DNA of 64,000 nucleotides from Linanthus parryae (taxonomy: Eukaryota; Streptophyta; Magnoliopsida; Ericales; Polemoniaceae). Below are positions 10,106 to 21,191 of this stretch, one piece after another; the stretch's first letter is position 1, and each line of letters opens with the position of its first letter. The notes under the pieces were generated by a model. That model worked only from the letters and a program-made list of their open reading frames with translations, searched no databases and was not told the DNA's origin. The position numbers and the translations under genes were made by a program. The stretch lies in NCBI GenBank assembly GCA_023055425.1, contig JALGPY010000007.1, forward strand, positions 21,028,001 through 21,092,000, written 5' to 3'.

Positions 10106-13100
10106 CTAGAGCCAATCTGGTGCATCTCGTATGCCTATAGATCTGGCGTGCCCTTCATGCTTTCGCTGCGCAAGAGGTTTCGTGAGCGGATCTGACACGT
10201 TGTCATCTGTCGGAATCTTGCATATCTTCACATCTCCTCGATCGATCATATCACGAATAAGATGGAATCTCCTAAGTACATGCTTTGACTTTTGGTGCGA
10301 TCTTGGTTCCTTTGCCTGTGCGATTGCCCCAGAGTTGTCACAGTACAACTCTACGGGATCCACTATGCTAGGGACCACACCGAGCTCAGTGATAAACTTC
10401 TTTATCCATACTGCCTCCTTCGCCGCTTCCGCAGCAGCAATGTACTCAGCTTCTGTTGTAGAATCAGCAACTGTGCCTTGCTTGGAACTCTTCCAGCTCA
10501 CAGCTCCTCCATTCAGGCAAAACACGTATCCAGACTGCGATCTGTAATCATCCTTGTCGGTTTGGAAGCTTGCGTCAGTGTAACCCTTTACACTTAGCTC
10601 TTCCATTCCTCCATATATCAAGAACACATCCTTAGTTCTTCTCAAGTACTTTAGGACGTTCTTGACAGCAATCCAGTGACTCTCACCCGGATTGGACTGA
10701 TATCTGCTCACCATACTCAACGCGTATGATACGTCTGGTCTAGTACATAGCATGGCGTACATGATGGATCCTATGGCCGAAGCATAGGGTATCCTGCTCA
10801 TGCGTTCCTTCTCCATCTCGTTGGAGGGACAGTCATTCTTGGACAGAGTGACTCCATGTGACATGGGCAAGAATCCCTTCTTGGAATCTTGCATGTTGAA
10901 CCTTTTCAACACCTTGTCAATATATGTACTCTGACTTAGGCCAAGCAACCTTTTAGATCTATCTCTATAGATCTTTATACCAAGTATATAGGCTGCATCT
11001 CCTAAGTCTTTCATCGCAAAGCACTTTCCTAGCCAATCTTTAACAGATTGCAGAGTAGGAATATCATTGCCTATGATTAGTATGTCATCCACATACAAGA
11101 CCAGAAATACTATAGAGCTCCCACTAACCTTCTTGTAAACACAAGGCTCATCTTCGTTCTTGATGAAGCCAAACTCTTTGACCGCGTCATCAAAACGTCG
11201 ATTCCAGCTCCTAGAAGCTTGCTTTAATCCATAAATGGACCTTTGCAGCTTACAGACTTTATTGGCATTTTCTGGATCCTCAAAACCCTCTGGTTGTGTC
11301 ATGTACACATCCTCAAGGAGGTTCCCATAAAGGAACGCTGTCTTGACATCCATTTGCCAAATCTCATAGTCGTAGTATGCTGCAATAGCAAGTAAGATTC
11401 GAATGGATTTAGTCATGGCGACTGGTGAAAAGGTCTCATCATAGTCAATACCATGAATCTGTCTATAACCTTTGGCCACCAATCGCCCCTTATAGGCAAC
11501 TACCTTGCCATCCATGTCGGTCTTCTTCTTGAAGACCCACTTGCACCCTATGGGTCGAGCCCCTTCGGGTGGTTCCACCAAAGTCCATACTTTGTTGGTA
11601 TACATGGAATCCATTTCGGATCTCATGGCTTCTAGCCACTTCTTAGAGTCTGGGCCATTCATGGCTTCTCCATAGTTTGCAGGCTCATCATCCATGAGTG
11701 GTACGTCATCGGGCTCAGTCACGAGAAGTCCATACCTCTCTGGCTCATGACGCACTCTTCCTGATCTACGGAGTTCCTGTGTTACCTGAACAGGCTCTTC
11801 CACATCTTCTTGTGGTTCCTGTTCATGTTCCATTATCGGTTCAGTGGTTTGTGGTTCATGAATTTCTTCAAGTTCTACAACCCTCCCACTTGCTTCTTTA
11901 GAGACTAGTTCTCTTTCTAGAAACACGCCGGTCCGAGCAACAAACACTTTGTTTTCGGTAGGGTTATAGAAATAATATCCTTTAGTTTCCTTAGGATATC
12001 CCACAAACTTACACTTATCCGCTTTAGGCCCGAGCTTGTCTGTTTGTAAACGCTTTACATAGACGTCGCAGCCCCAAATCTTCATAAACGACACTATGGG
12101 ACGCTTCCCAGTCCATATCTCATATGGCGTCTTCATAACTGATTTGGATGGAACACGGTTAATGGTAAAAGCTGCCGTCATTAGAGCATGTCCCCAAAAG
12201 GATATCGGAAGATCTGTTTGAGACATCATAGATCGCACCATATCTAATAGAGTGCGATTCCTCCTCTCAGATACACCATTCCATTGTGGTGTTCCGGGTG
12301 GAGTGAGCTGGGATACTATCCCACACTCTCTAAGATATTCATCAAACTCTTGGCTTAAGTATTCTCCTCCACGATCCGATCGTAGGGCTTTAATACTCTT
12401 GCCAAGTTGCTTCTCTACTTCACTTTTGAATTCTTTGAACAATTCAAAGGATTCGGATTTGGCCTTCATAAGGTATACAAATCCATATCTACTGAAATCA
12501 TCAGTAAATGTGATGAAGTAGGTATAACCACCTCTGGCAGGCGTGGGGAATGGCCCGCATACATCAGTATGTATGAGTGCCAATAACTCACTAGTCCGTT
12601 CACCTTTCTTATTGAAAGGGGACTTTGTCATCTTTCCCAATAAACAAGACTCACATGTCTCATATGATTCCAAATCAAATGAGTCTAGAAGTCCATCCTT
12701 ATGGAGTCTAGATATGCGTTTCTCATTTATATGGCCTAAACGACAGTGCCATAGATATGTAGGATTTAAATCATTAGTTTTAATCCTTTTAGTACTTATG
12801 TTATAGATTGGATTATTTAGATCAAGGATATACAATCCATTAGACAAATGCGCACTACAATAGTGCATACTATCAAAATAAATGGAGCAACACTTGTCCT
12901 TTATTGAAATAGAAAAACCTTTCTCGTCCAAACAAGAAATGGAATTAATGTTTCTGCTCATAGCAGGCACATAAAAGCAATTGTCTAATTCTAAAATAAG
13001 TCCAGAAGGCAAAGATAGCTCATAAACGCCTACAGCTAATGCAGCAACCCTTGCTCCATTCCCGACGCGCAAGTCTATCTCCCCTTTTCGCAATCTTCTA

Positions 13101-14041
13101 CTTCTTTTCAAATCCTGCACATTACGACAAATGTGAGAACCACATCCGGTATCCAATACCCAGGATGATGAAATAGAAAGATTGACGTCTATAACATAAA
13201 TACCTGGTGGTGGTGGAATCACTATTCCAAGCTTCTTATCCTCCAGATATTTAGGGCAATTCCTCCTCCAGTGACCCGGCTGGCTGCAGTAGTGACACTC
13301 ACCTTTAGCCACGCCTCCACTAGGCTTTAGGGCTTCCTTGGATTTCGCAACTTTCTTGCGTTTTCCCTTTGAAGTAGATGCAACTGACTTGCTCTTCTTC
13401 TTGTGTACCATCATTATGGCCTTGCCCTTGCCTTTATTGATGCTTTGCTCAGCTGTCTTTAGCATGTTCAATAGGTCTGGCAAAGACTTGTTGATCTCAT
13501 TCATATTATAGTTCATGATGAACTGATTATAACTGTCAGGCAACGATTGCAAGACGAGATCAGTCGCCAAGTCCTGGCCGAGTGGGAACCCCAGTCTCTC
13601 AAGGTTCTCTATGTACCCGATCATTCGGAGTACATGAGGACCTACTGGATTCCCCTCTGCAAGACTACTTTTGAACAATGCTTTAGACACTTCATAGCGC
13701 TCATGCCTTGCCTGTTCCTGAAACAATTGTTTCAAGTGTATGATCATATCATAGGCTTCCATGTTCTCGTGTTGCTTCTGAAGCTCACCAGTCATGGTAC
13801 AAAGCATGAGGCAAGTCACGTCATTAGAATCATCAATATGTTTCTGACGTGCCCTTACTTCCGCTAATAGAGACTCATCTTGTGGTGGGTCTGGAATTGG
13901 AGTGTCCAAGACGTACAGCTTCTTTTCTTGCTTGAGGACAATCCTCAAGTTTCTGTACCAGTCAAGGAAATTCGTTCCAGACAATTTATCCTTCTCAAGG
14001 ACAGATCGTAGGGATGAACTCGATGCGTTGTTGTTTGCCAT
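10106..14041 (-). CDS. Ty1/copia gag-pol polyprotein, intact
   Basis: One uninterrupted frame of 1311 aa with the copia order Gag, protease, integrase, reverse transcriptase, RNase H. Gag carries a CCHC knuckle (C249, C252, H257, C262). The aspartic protease motif WVLDTGCGSH is at about 294-303. Integrase has the HHCC finger (WHCRLGH near 431-437, CESC at 463-466) and the catalytic triad D493, D556 (SDRGGEY) and E592 (GVSERRNRT). Reverse transcriptase has QMDVKTAFLYG and YVDDILI. RNase H has YTDASF and STTEAEY, followed by DPLTKPL near the end. The length fits Angela/BARE-type elements (about 1300 aa). The product would be cleaved into capsid and enzymes that act in cytoplasmic virus-like particles. 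No frameshift or missing catalytic residue is visible, so autonomous activity is plausible. Confidence 0.97.
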   Translation of the reverse strand: MANNNASSSSLRSVLEKDKLSGTNFLDWYRNLRIVLKQEKKLYVLDTPIPDPPQDESLLAEVRARQKHIDDSNDVTCLMLCTMTGELQKQHENMEAYDMIIHLKQLFQEQARHERYEVSKALFKSSLAEGNPVGPHVLRMIGYIENLERLGFPLGQDLATDLVLQSLPDSYNQFIMNYNMNEINKSLPDLLNMLKTAEQSINKGKGKAIMMVHKKKSKSVASTSKGKRKKVAKSKEALKPSGGVAKGECHYCSQPGHWRRNCPKYLEDKKLGIVIPPPPGIYVIDVNLSISSSWVLDTGCGSHICRNVQDLKRSRRLRKGEIDLRVGNGARVAALAVGVYELSLPSGLILELDNCFYVPAMSRNINSISCLDEKGFSISIKDKCCSIYFDSMHYCSAHLSNGLYILDLNNPIYNISTKRIKTNDLNPTYLWHCRLGHINEKRISRLHKDGLLDSFDLESYETCESCLLGKMTKSPFNKKGERTSELLALIHTDVCGPFPTPARGGYTYFITFTDDFSRYGFVYLMKAKSESFELFKEFKSEVEKQLGKSIKALRSDRGGEYLSQEFDEYLRECGIVSQLTPPGTPQWNGVSERRNRTLLDMVRSMMSQTDLPISFWGHALMTAAFTINRVPSKSVMKTPYEIWTGKRPIVSFMKIWGCDVYVKRLQTDKLGPKADKCKFVGYPKETKGYYFYNPTENKVFVARTGVFLERELVSKEASGRVVELEEIHEPQTTEPIMEHEQEPQEDVEEPVQVTQELRRSGRVRHEPERYGLLVTEPDDVPLMDDEPANYGEAMNGPDSKKWLEAMRSEMDSMYTNKVWTLVEPPEGARPIGCKWVFKKKTDMDGKVVAYKGRLVAKGYRQIHGIDYDETFSPVAMTKSIRILLAIAAYYDYEIWQMDVKTAFLYGNLLEDVYMTQPEGFEDPENANKVCKLQRSIYGLKQASRSWNRRFDDAVKEFGFIKNEDEPCVYKKVSGSSIVFLVLYVDDILIIGNDIPTLQSVKDWLGKCFAMKDLGDAAYILGIKIYRDRSKRLLGLSQSTYIDKVLKRFNMQDSKKGFLPMSHGVTLSKNDCPSNEMEKERMSRIPYASAIGSIMYAMLCTRPDVSYALSMVSRYQSNPGESHWIAVKNVLKYLRRTKDVFLIYGGMEELSVKGYTDASFQTDKDDYRSQSGYVFCLNGGAVSWKSSKQGTVADSTTEAEYIAAAEAAKEAVWIKKFITELGVVPSIVDPVELYCDNSGAIAQAKEPRSHQKSKHVLRRFHLIRDMIDRGDVKICKIPTDDNVSDPLTKPLAQRKHEGHARSIGIRDAPDWL

Positions 14042-15633
14042 TTGGAATTCTACAAAAACGAGAAATATGCAATTTTAGTATTTTGAACACTTTGACTATT
14101 TTTAACAATGGCTAGATCATCAAATATAGCTCCCACTATTTTTCTCGGTTTAATAGCCCTCACCATTAAAGCGGAAAATATCTCTATACTTTCTAGTGGG
14201 TCCAAGATCCTTATTTCACTTCTTCTTGAGCTTGCTTTGGCAAGTCACCCAAGAATTAGTTATTTAGGTAGGAACCATTCCAATTGCATCCCATGCAACT
14301 CTTGGTCCAATTAGGTGAATAAATACCTTTTATTCTTTATCCAATTGGATAACTCCTAATTGTCATGCCTCTAAGCTCATCAATCCAATTGATTCTTGCC
14401 TAGTTGCGTCCAACCTCTTGTTTTCAACATACACGCATTACTAGCTTGCGTCGTCCGCAACACATCATGAAAAATTAAAATCGCCTTGCTTTGGCAAGCC
14501 CGAATTTTAATAGTCCACGATCATGAAGGGTGTTTTGGCAAGAGAAGGCAAAACGCAATATTTAATTGAGGGATTTCTTTTAATTTGTTTGGTTGATCTT
14601 TATCAACATGGTCTACTTATTTTGGATTGGGCTATCCACAATAAAAGACCAACCTTGTTTATTATTATCTTGTTATCGTTTTGCTTGTAGCGCCATACAC
14701 ACAAAATAAATAACAAGGCATGAATAATAAACATCCACAAAAATAAAGAAACGTGGTATGGATATGGCCTCTAGACTAATGATATTATCAAGCCAATGAT
14801 AATATCTAATTGCCCTAAAGTGCCGAGCTCATCTCCATGTGCTCCACCAAAGCTGCGCGCCTAGGGATGTCTTTTGGCTTCTTTGGTTCTCCGGTCTTCT
14901 TCTCCATGCTCTTGGCTATCATCTAAATATTTCTAATTCTAGCCTAACATCTAGAATAAATAAATAATAAAAGCCTCACATGTCGAGGAGAAAAAGAACG
15001 ACTCGCAGGCCGTAAAACTTAATTAATTATTACATTAATTTGATCAGCTCGCAGGCCGTAAACCAAACCACAAAACAATAAACATCCACAATCCTAGGCC
15101 ATATCCATCCACCATGCAATAAAGCACATAATACAGTTAAAACCAATTTTTAACGCGCTTGTTTAATTTTAATAAAATTGGGTAACTAGGGTTTCACAAC
15201 GGTCCAAAGGGTTCAAGCCAACAAGTGGCCCGAACCCTAGGACCGCCGCACGCCCAAGGGGGGGCCGCGGCCTTGCTTGGCGCCCAAGGGAGGGGCGGGC
15301 GGCTAGGGTTTCGGCCCTAGTCCCCTTCCTCCTTCCTTGTTGCCCAAGCAAGGTTGTTTCCTTATGGATTTAATTCCATAATTTTGTTTCCATAATTGAA
15401 AACCCCTTTTCAATCATGTGCCCATGAACCCTAATTTTTCAAGAACCCAATTATTCACATCCTATGTGATTAAACTCACCAATTTTAACATCCAATGTTA
15501 AATTGGGTCTTGTTTGATTGAATCAAATTCAATATTGCATCTACTATGCCAATTTTTCAGTTTTCGCGTAATAAACAATAATACGGTGTATGAACTGAAA
15601 TCGTAAACACATAATATCATGTTATGCTCTACG
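14042..15633 (-). other. Untranslated leader of copia element
   Basis: About 1.6 kb between the primer site and the gag start with no credible coding frame. Contains a short direct repeat ctcgcaggccgtaaa (15003 and 15049 regions). Long leaders are usual for Angela-type elements. Confidence 0.7.
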
Positions 15634-15635
15634 AC

Positions 15636-15653
15636 CTGTGGCTCTGATACCAC
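15636..15653 (-). other. Primer binding site (initiator Met tRNA)
   Basis: Read on the minus strand the sequence directly after the 5' LTR contains TGGTATCAGAGCCACAGG, matching the 3' end complement of plant initiator methionine tRNA. Confidence 0.9.
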
Positions 15654-17090
15654 TGTTGGGTTTTGATGTAGGTAACGCAGCGGAATAACAAAAATTAATC
15701 CTACTCAAAGCCCACCAAGGATCACAGGAAGAGACATCATAACATGATTAAGGACATAGAAGATGTGTACCTTTTGATTTGTGAGATCACACGAAGAATG
15801 ATGTCCTCGTCTCTACGGTTGATCCACGTCTAGAGGTGAGATCTAGATTCTTCCTTCAATCAAGTGCTAGCTTGAACCTTGGAGGAAGAGGGATGAAGAT
15901 CAAAGCAACCAAGCAACAAGGCAACAAAGGAGGGGCGGCCTCCCTTCTTGCCGTCGGGTAGGGGGGCGGACGGGGCTAGGGTTTCGGCCCTAGCTCTTGT
16001 CTTGCTCTCTCTTTTGCTCTCTCCCACTCTTTGTGTGTTATGATTAATAACTCATCTAGTGGGAAGGAAGCTAGAGCCTCCTTTATATACTCCAACAACT
16101 CCTTGTTGTTTCCATAAAAGAGTTTCCTTGTTCTAGTAGGACTAGAACTATTCCCTTCCTTGCAAATTAGTCCTACTAAGTTTGCAAGGTGTTGCACAAT
16201 GATCCTTCTATTAATTAATCCATATTAATTAATCCCAAATCTAGCTCTACTCTATTTGACGTGTGACCCCATAGGTTTCTATATAGTTGGTAGTAACTAT
16301 TACTAACATGGAGCGGTGTCTAGCAACACATCCATGCAACCCAACCAATAGAAATAGTCAGTGATCCCGACAAACCTTTGTGCCCAATATGTCATATTGC
16401 ATTATCCCTTTGTCTCCATATCCGGATTGGACACGAGACATAAATAGTCACACTCGTATATCCAATCCATAGTTCCTCGATCCTGGGAATACGCTTATGC
16501 TTGCAGATAACATTAATATCTCCATATTAATTTATCTGAGTCTGGCCAGACATTCAATAAGCCTCATCCCTCGAGTGGCCGTGGATATTTACTCCCATTA
16601 TGTGGGAGGGACAAATCCTATCTACATCACTACGATCTCTAAGCTTGCTTCCTATCACGCCCGATAGCCACCTTTATGATTACCCAGTTACGGTGTAACG
16701 TTTGATAACATCAAAGCGCAATATTTCACAACTAGAGTATCTAGTGACTTCAAGTCTAAGGATTGCAATAATATTAGCACTACGAAAAGCGATTGTGACT
16801 TCACATAATCTAATGTATCCTTTTCGTCGTGGGTCAATCCAGTATGCCATTACTCCTAATGCATACCCATGTGTTAGACTTGATATCTCCATATCAATCT
16901 ACCCACATACTAGTCTATATTTGATTGTCCTATTAATCAATATAATTGACTAGGGATATTTAAGATAAATAACACAATTTATCTAAGGACTTCATTATAT
17001 TAAATATCGCCATAAATAATAAATGAATATTCTAGCCAAAACATTGTTCATACTAAATCTACGATTGCCTCTAGGGCATCTATTCCAACA
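15654..17090 (-). repeat. 5' LTR of copia element
   Basis: 1437 bp; would carry the promoter in this orientation. A minus-strand TATATAAA box lies at 16082-16089. Confidence 0.95.
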
Positions 17091-17095
17091 TGCTT

Positions 17096-17640
17096 CCCCT
17101 GTTTTGCACGACTGCATACGCCGGAACAGGTGGTTCCTCTGGTACATATCTTGATCAGACAGGGGTCTCGTCAGATCCTAAGATCTTTGGACGTAGATTC
17201 ACCCAGATCTTGCTGCTAGGGATGTAGCGAATGGCGAGTTGATCTCTTCGCAGATGCATCCTACTTGCTACAGATCTTTGGCCGCAGATCTGCGTATTGC
17301 ACAGCCGGTGTTAGGACCGTTGGGCTCATCCCTTTTCAGTTAGGATTCCCGCGATGTGTAACTTCGTGCTTGTAAGTTACTTTTCGAATGCATTGTAAGC
17401 CATGTTGGCTGCGTAGTTAGATTTGAGCTTTTCGCTTGTAAGCTGCTATCTAGACAGATAAATTGTAAGTCATTTGACTCATAATGATATATAGCTTTTG
17501 TATTATCTGCTCTCTTTGCAACAAAATACAATTTCGCATGCGTTTCGGCTTGTTTTGCCTTGCATAATGCCATGTAATGATTCCACATATGCGATGTCAA
17601 TTCGCGGATGTTTCACTAGATCATTCGAGATCGTAATTTC
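17096..17640. other. Tat-element sequence between copia insertion and tandem array
   Basis: Continuation of the Tat element after the copia target duplication. No gene recognised. The minus-strand frame at 17340-17600 has no domain and looks accidental. Confidence 0.4.
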
Positions 17641-17699
17641 GCAGTTGTGCCATCTTGGCGGATGAGCTTGCAGTTGTAAATCGTATGAGATCACGTTCA

Positions 17700-18975
17700 C
17701 AACTTTGCTATCGTAACAGATAGTTTTTTAACAGATCAATTAAGATCGTTGAGTGGTGCGAATTGCTATCATAGAAGATAGGCTTTATTAGAGAATTGCT
17801 TGAGATAATTTCTCGCATAAATTGCTATCGTAGCAGATAGACCTTTAGGAGATCTAGCAAGATGGTTCTGCAGTTACGTTGCCATCGTAACAGACGGGCT
17901 TGGGTGATCAACTAAAATCACTTTGCGTATAAATCGCTATCGTAACAGATAGGCTTAAGAAGATCATATAAGATCGCATTTGTGTAAACCGCTATCGTGA
18001 GAGATAGGCTTTAGATGATCGATTGAGATCGTTTTTGTATTTTGCTGCTATCGTGAGAGATAGGCTTTGGATGATCACTTAAGATCGCATTTGCATTGGC
18101 TGCCATCGTAAGGGATGGGCTTTAGATGATCAATTAAGATCGTATTTGTGTTGACTGCTATCGTGAGAGATAGGCTTTGATGATCATTTAAGATCGCATT
18201 TGCGTTTGGCTGCTATCGTAAGAGATAGGCTTTAGATGATCGATTGAGATCGCGTTTGCTATCGTAAGAGATAGGCTTTGATGATCAATTAAGATCGTGT
18301 TTGTATTTGCTGCTATCGTAAGAGATAGGCTTTGATGATCAATTAAGATCGCGTTTGTATTTGCTGCTATCGTAAGAGATAGGCTTTGATGATCAATTAA
18401 GATCGCGTTTGTATTTGCTGCTATCGTAAGAGATAGGCTTTGATGATCAATTAAGATCGCGTTTGTATTTGCTGCTATCGTAAGAGATAGGCTTTGATGA
18501 TCAATTAAGATCGCGGTTGTATTTGCTGCTATCGTAAGAGATAGGCTTTGATGATCAATTAAGATCGCGGTTGTATTTGCTGCTATCGTAAGAGATAGGC
18601 TTTGATGATCAATTAAGATCGCGGTTGTATTTGCTGCTATCGTAAGAGATAGGCTTTGATGATCAATTAAGATCGCGTTTGTATTTGCTGCTATCGTAAG
18701 AGATAGGCTTTGATGATCAATTAAGATCGCGTTTGTATTTGCTGCTATCGTAAGAGATAGGCTTTGATGATCAATTAAGATCGCGGTTGTATTTGCTGCT
18801 ATCGTAAGAGATAGGCTTTGATGATCAATTAAGATCGCGGTTGTATTTGCTGCTATCGTAAGAGATAGGCTTTGATGATCAATTAAGATCGCGTTTGTAT
18901 TTGCTGCTATCGTAAGAGATAGGCTTTGATGATCAATTAAGATCGCGTTTGTATTTGCTGCTATTGCAGCAGATA
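17700..18975 (-). repeat. 54-bp tandem array in the 3' region of the Tat element
   Basis: From about 18250 to 18960 some thirteen copies follow each other at a strict 54-bp spacing (for example ctatcgtaagagatagg at 18313, 18367, 18421 and onward). Left of this (17700-18250) the same core recurs in older, irregular units of about 50-60 bp. Each unit contains the inverted repeat ctatc-gtaaga-gatag and a gatcaattaagatc block. Units differ mainly at one site (gcgtttg or gcggttg), arranged in runs of three, three, two, two and two, which suggests recent block amplification. Tandem repeats beyond integrase are known in the Tat lineage. Confidence 0.93.
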
Positions 18976-19184
18976 AATCATTGTTAGCAGTAATAACAAC
19001 TTAAATAGAGCAATATAAACGGCTAGAAATATGAACTTCTCATTTGGGAGAATTCTTTTATTATAACACTCTCATATGGGAGAGATAGGATTACAATCCT
19101 CTCATATGGGAGAGGAGATTGCGTCAATCGTAGCCACATGAGACACTAAGCAACGTTATCATAAAACGTATGAAATAAGAGAAG

Positions 19185-21185
19185 TCAAGGATAGTACTTC
19201 TTAATCCAGCGCATGTTGACTGAGCTTGGAGTTGAGGTTGTGCCGTGCAACCTTCGTATGCTGCAGTAGCCGCTATCGAAGACTTCTGTGACTTCGAAGG
19301 GTCCTTCCCAATTAGCTGCGAACTTTGGGTGAGTTGCTTCTCGCATGCAGTGGTCAGATGCGCGCAAGACCAGGTCGCCAACTGCGAAATCCCGTCGCTG
19401 GACTGTCTTGTTATAGGCGCGAGCGATTCTTTCTTGGTACCGCTTGTTAGTCCTTTTGGCTTGTTCTCGCTTTTCTTCCAGCAAGACTAAATCATGATCG
19501 CGTTGGTTTTCATAGAGTGCATGGAAGGCCAGCCTAGCCGAATTAACTCTGACCTCCGCAGGTACTACAGCTTCGGCCCCATAACATAGTAGAAATGGCG
19601 AGGCCCCTGTGGGTGTCCTTGGAGAAGTTCTGTAGGCCCACAGAGCTATGTTAAGAGAGTCGGCCCACTTCTTGTGGTCATCTGCGACCATTTTGCTCAG
19701 AATTCTCAACAGCGTTTTGTTAGTCGCCTCGGCTTGTCCGTTTCCCTTTGGATAATAGGGGGTGGAGCATATCTGCCTGATATTGTAATCCGCGAGTTTC
19801 GTAGCTACCTGGCGATTAACAAAAGGAGTACCGTTATCTGAAAGAATGGTATTTGGGATTCCGAACCTGCATACGATGTTTTCCTGGATGAAGTTAACCA
19901 CAGCCAGCGCGTTTGCCGTCTTTAGTGGTATTGCTTCCACCCATTTGGTGAACAGCTCAGTTGCGGTGAGAATGAAATGGTTCCCATGTGACGTTGGTCG
20001 GATGGGGCCCATGAAGTCCAAAGCCCATGTGTGAAATGGCCATGGCGTCCCTAATGCATGTAGATCCACGGCGGGAGCGTGCACTAGGTTCCCTTTGAAT
20101 TGGCATTCTTGGCAGCGTCGCACCTTGGTGCGGCAATCGACTTCCATCGTGGGCCAGAAGTATCCGATTGAGAGGAGTTGTCTGCATAATTTCGCACCTC
20201 CCTGGTGTTCCACCTGATGAGAAAGGTCCATGACTTCTTGCGCTTCCCTGCCGTCTAGGCATCGCAGCAAGTTGCCCTCGTGACCTCTTCGCCAAAGCAG
20301 GTTTTCCTGAACCACATATCGAGACGCTTTCCTCTTCAATTTGTCGGCTTCTTTTCTCGATTCGGGTACGGTGCCCTGGGTGAGGAATTCAAACAATGGC
20401 TTCCTCCAATCTGTGTCGTCATCGGTTACAGCGATGAGTAGAGAATCTTTGATTAGTGCGCAACTTTCGCACTTCCCTTGTATCAGGGCTGCAGCTGTTG
20501 ACATGCTTGGCCAATGAATGCCATATCTCTGAGCTTTCCTGTAGATTGACACCTCGCTTTCTCCGCAAGCGTGTTGGTGAATCTTTTCTAACAGCTGTTG
20601 TCCCTCTTGCTCGGAGACACATCGCATGAGTATTCCTCCAGGACCCTTGTAGTAAAGGGTGTTGTCGTGGATGCAGTATCCTTTCGTGAGTGCCCAACTT
20701 TCGCTGCTGGTGCCTTTCGCAATAGCTTGCAGGATTGCTTTTCGCCAGTCTGCGTCATCCATGTGTTCGTCGTCGCACACATCTTCTGTTAATGCCGACG
20801 ACGTTCGCACTTCGATGGAAATCCTCGCGGGGCATTTGTCTATGCTGACCTTAGATCCTAGAGTTGCTAAGGCGTCTGCATGCCTGTTGTCCGCTCGGGG
20901 CTTGTGCTCGTATTTCACGTCGCAGAATTGCTGCATCAGCTTTTGCACTAGGGTGCGGTATGACAGGAGGTTGATCTCCTTTAAACCATATTCGCCCGAG
21001 GCTTGCTTAACAATCAGTTCGGAGAAGTTCATCTCGTTGAAGAATTTGTCGAAGCCATGCGACCCTTTCATGCGGTCGGCACGCTCATCTTCCGTGTCCA
21101 TGCTGTAGTCTTCATCTTCATGGACTTCAGCAATGATGGGCAGATCGTCCTCTGCGACTTCTTCCAAGTCCACTATCGAGATCAT
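19185..21185 (-). CDS. Tat-type RNase H tail and integrase; reverse transcriptase missing
   Basis: 666 aa starting at the ATG at 21183-21185, seven bases past the gag stop. Residues about 55-112 match the C-terminal part of a gypsy RNase H (YEHKPRADNRHADALATLG). Residues about 145-245 and 258-365 both look like the segment containing an integrase zinc finger: the second is complete (H323, H327, C358, C361), the first is weaker (H203, H205, C239, C242). The integrase core has WALDFMGP (D390), ILSDNGTPF (D450) and GNGQAEATNK (E486), the intact DDE triad. The C-terminal domain ends near residue 666. Protease, reverse transcriptase and the RNase H active-site half are absent, so the protein could integrate but not copy DNA. 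A free start codon directly after gag suggests a settled deletion derivative rather than random decay. Confidence 0.93.
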   Translation of the reverse strand: MISIVDLEEVAEDDLPIIAEVHEDEDYSMDTEDERADRMKGSHGFDKFFNEMNFSELIVKQASGEYGLKEINLLSYRTLVQKLMQQFCDVKYEHKPRADNRHADALATLGSKVSIDKCPARISIEVRTSSALTEDVCDDEHMDDADWRKAILQAIAKGTSSESWALTKGYCIHDNTLYYKGPGGILMRCVSEQEGQQLLEKIHQHACGESEVSIYRKAQRYGIHWPSMSTAAALIQGKCESCALIKDSLLIAVTDDDTDWRKPLFEFLTQGTVPESRKEADKLKRKASRYVVQENLLWRRGHEGNLLRCLDGREAQEVMDLSHQVEHQGGAKLCRQLLSIGYFWPTMEVDCRTKVRRCQECQFKGNLVHAPAVDLHALGTPWPFHTWALDFMGPIRPTSHGNHFILTATELFTKWVEAIPLKTANALAVVNFIQENIVCRFGIPNTILSDNGTPFVNRQVATKLADYNIRQICSTPYYPKGNGQAEATNKTLLRILSKMVADDHKKWADSLNIALWAYRTSPRTPTGASPFLLCYGAEAVVPAEVRVNSARLAFHALYENQRDHDLVLLEEKREQAKRTNKRYQERIARAYNKTVQRRDFAVGDLVLRASDHCMREATHPKFAANWEGPFEVTEVFDSGYCSIRRLHGTTSTPSSVNMRWIKKYYP

Positions 21186-21191
21186 GGCGAC

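Larger units (their letters stand above)
8655..17090 (-). mobile_element. Intact Ty1/copia LTR retrotransposon (Angela/Tork-like), nested
   Basis: Length 8436 bp. Two LTRs of 1437 bp begin tgttggg and end attccaaca, with the 5-bp duplication tgctt at 8650-8654 and 17091-17095. The minus orientation is shown by the primer site next to the right LTR, the polypurine tract next to the left LTR and the polyprotein on the minus strand. It has a complete cassette: 5' LTR promoter, initiator-Met tRNA primer site, roughly 1.6 kb leader, one gag-pol frame, polypurine tract, 3' LTR. The LTRs appear identical by eye, so insertion is very recent and younger than the Tat host element. Clade assignment (long LTR, ~1300 aa single ORF) is inferred from polyprotein style. 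Confidence 0.96.

Noticed and set aside
17700..18975. Regular repeat-spacer appearance like a CRISPR array
   Set aside because: The whole 54-bp unit is conserved with no unique spacers, and it lies in a plant retrotransposon.
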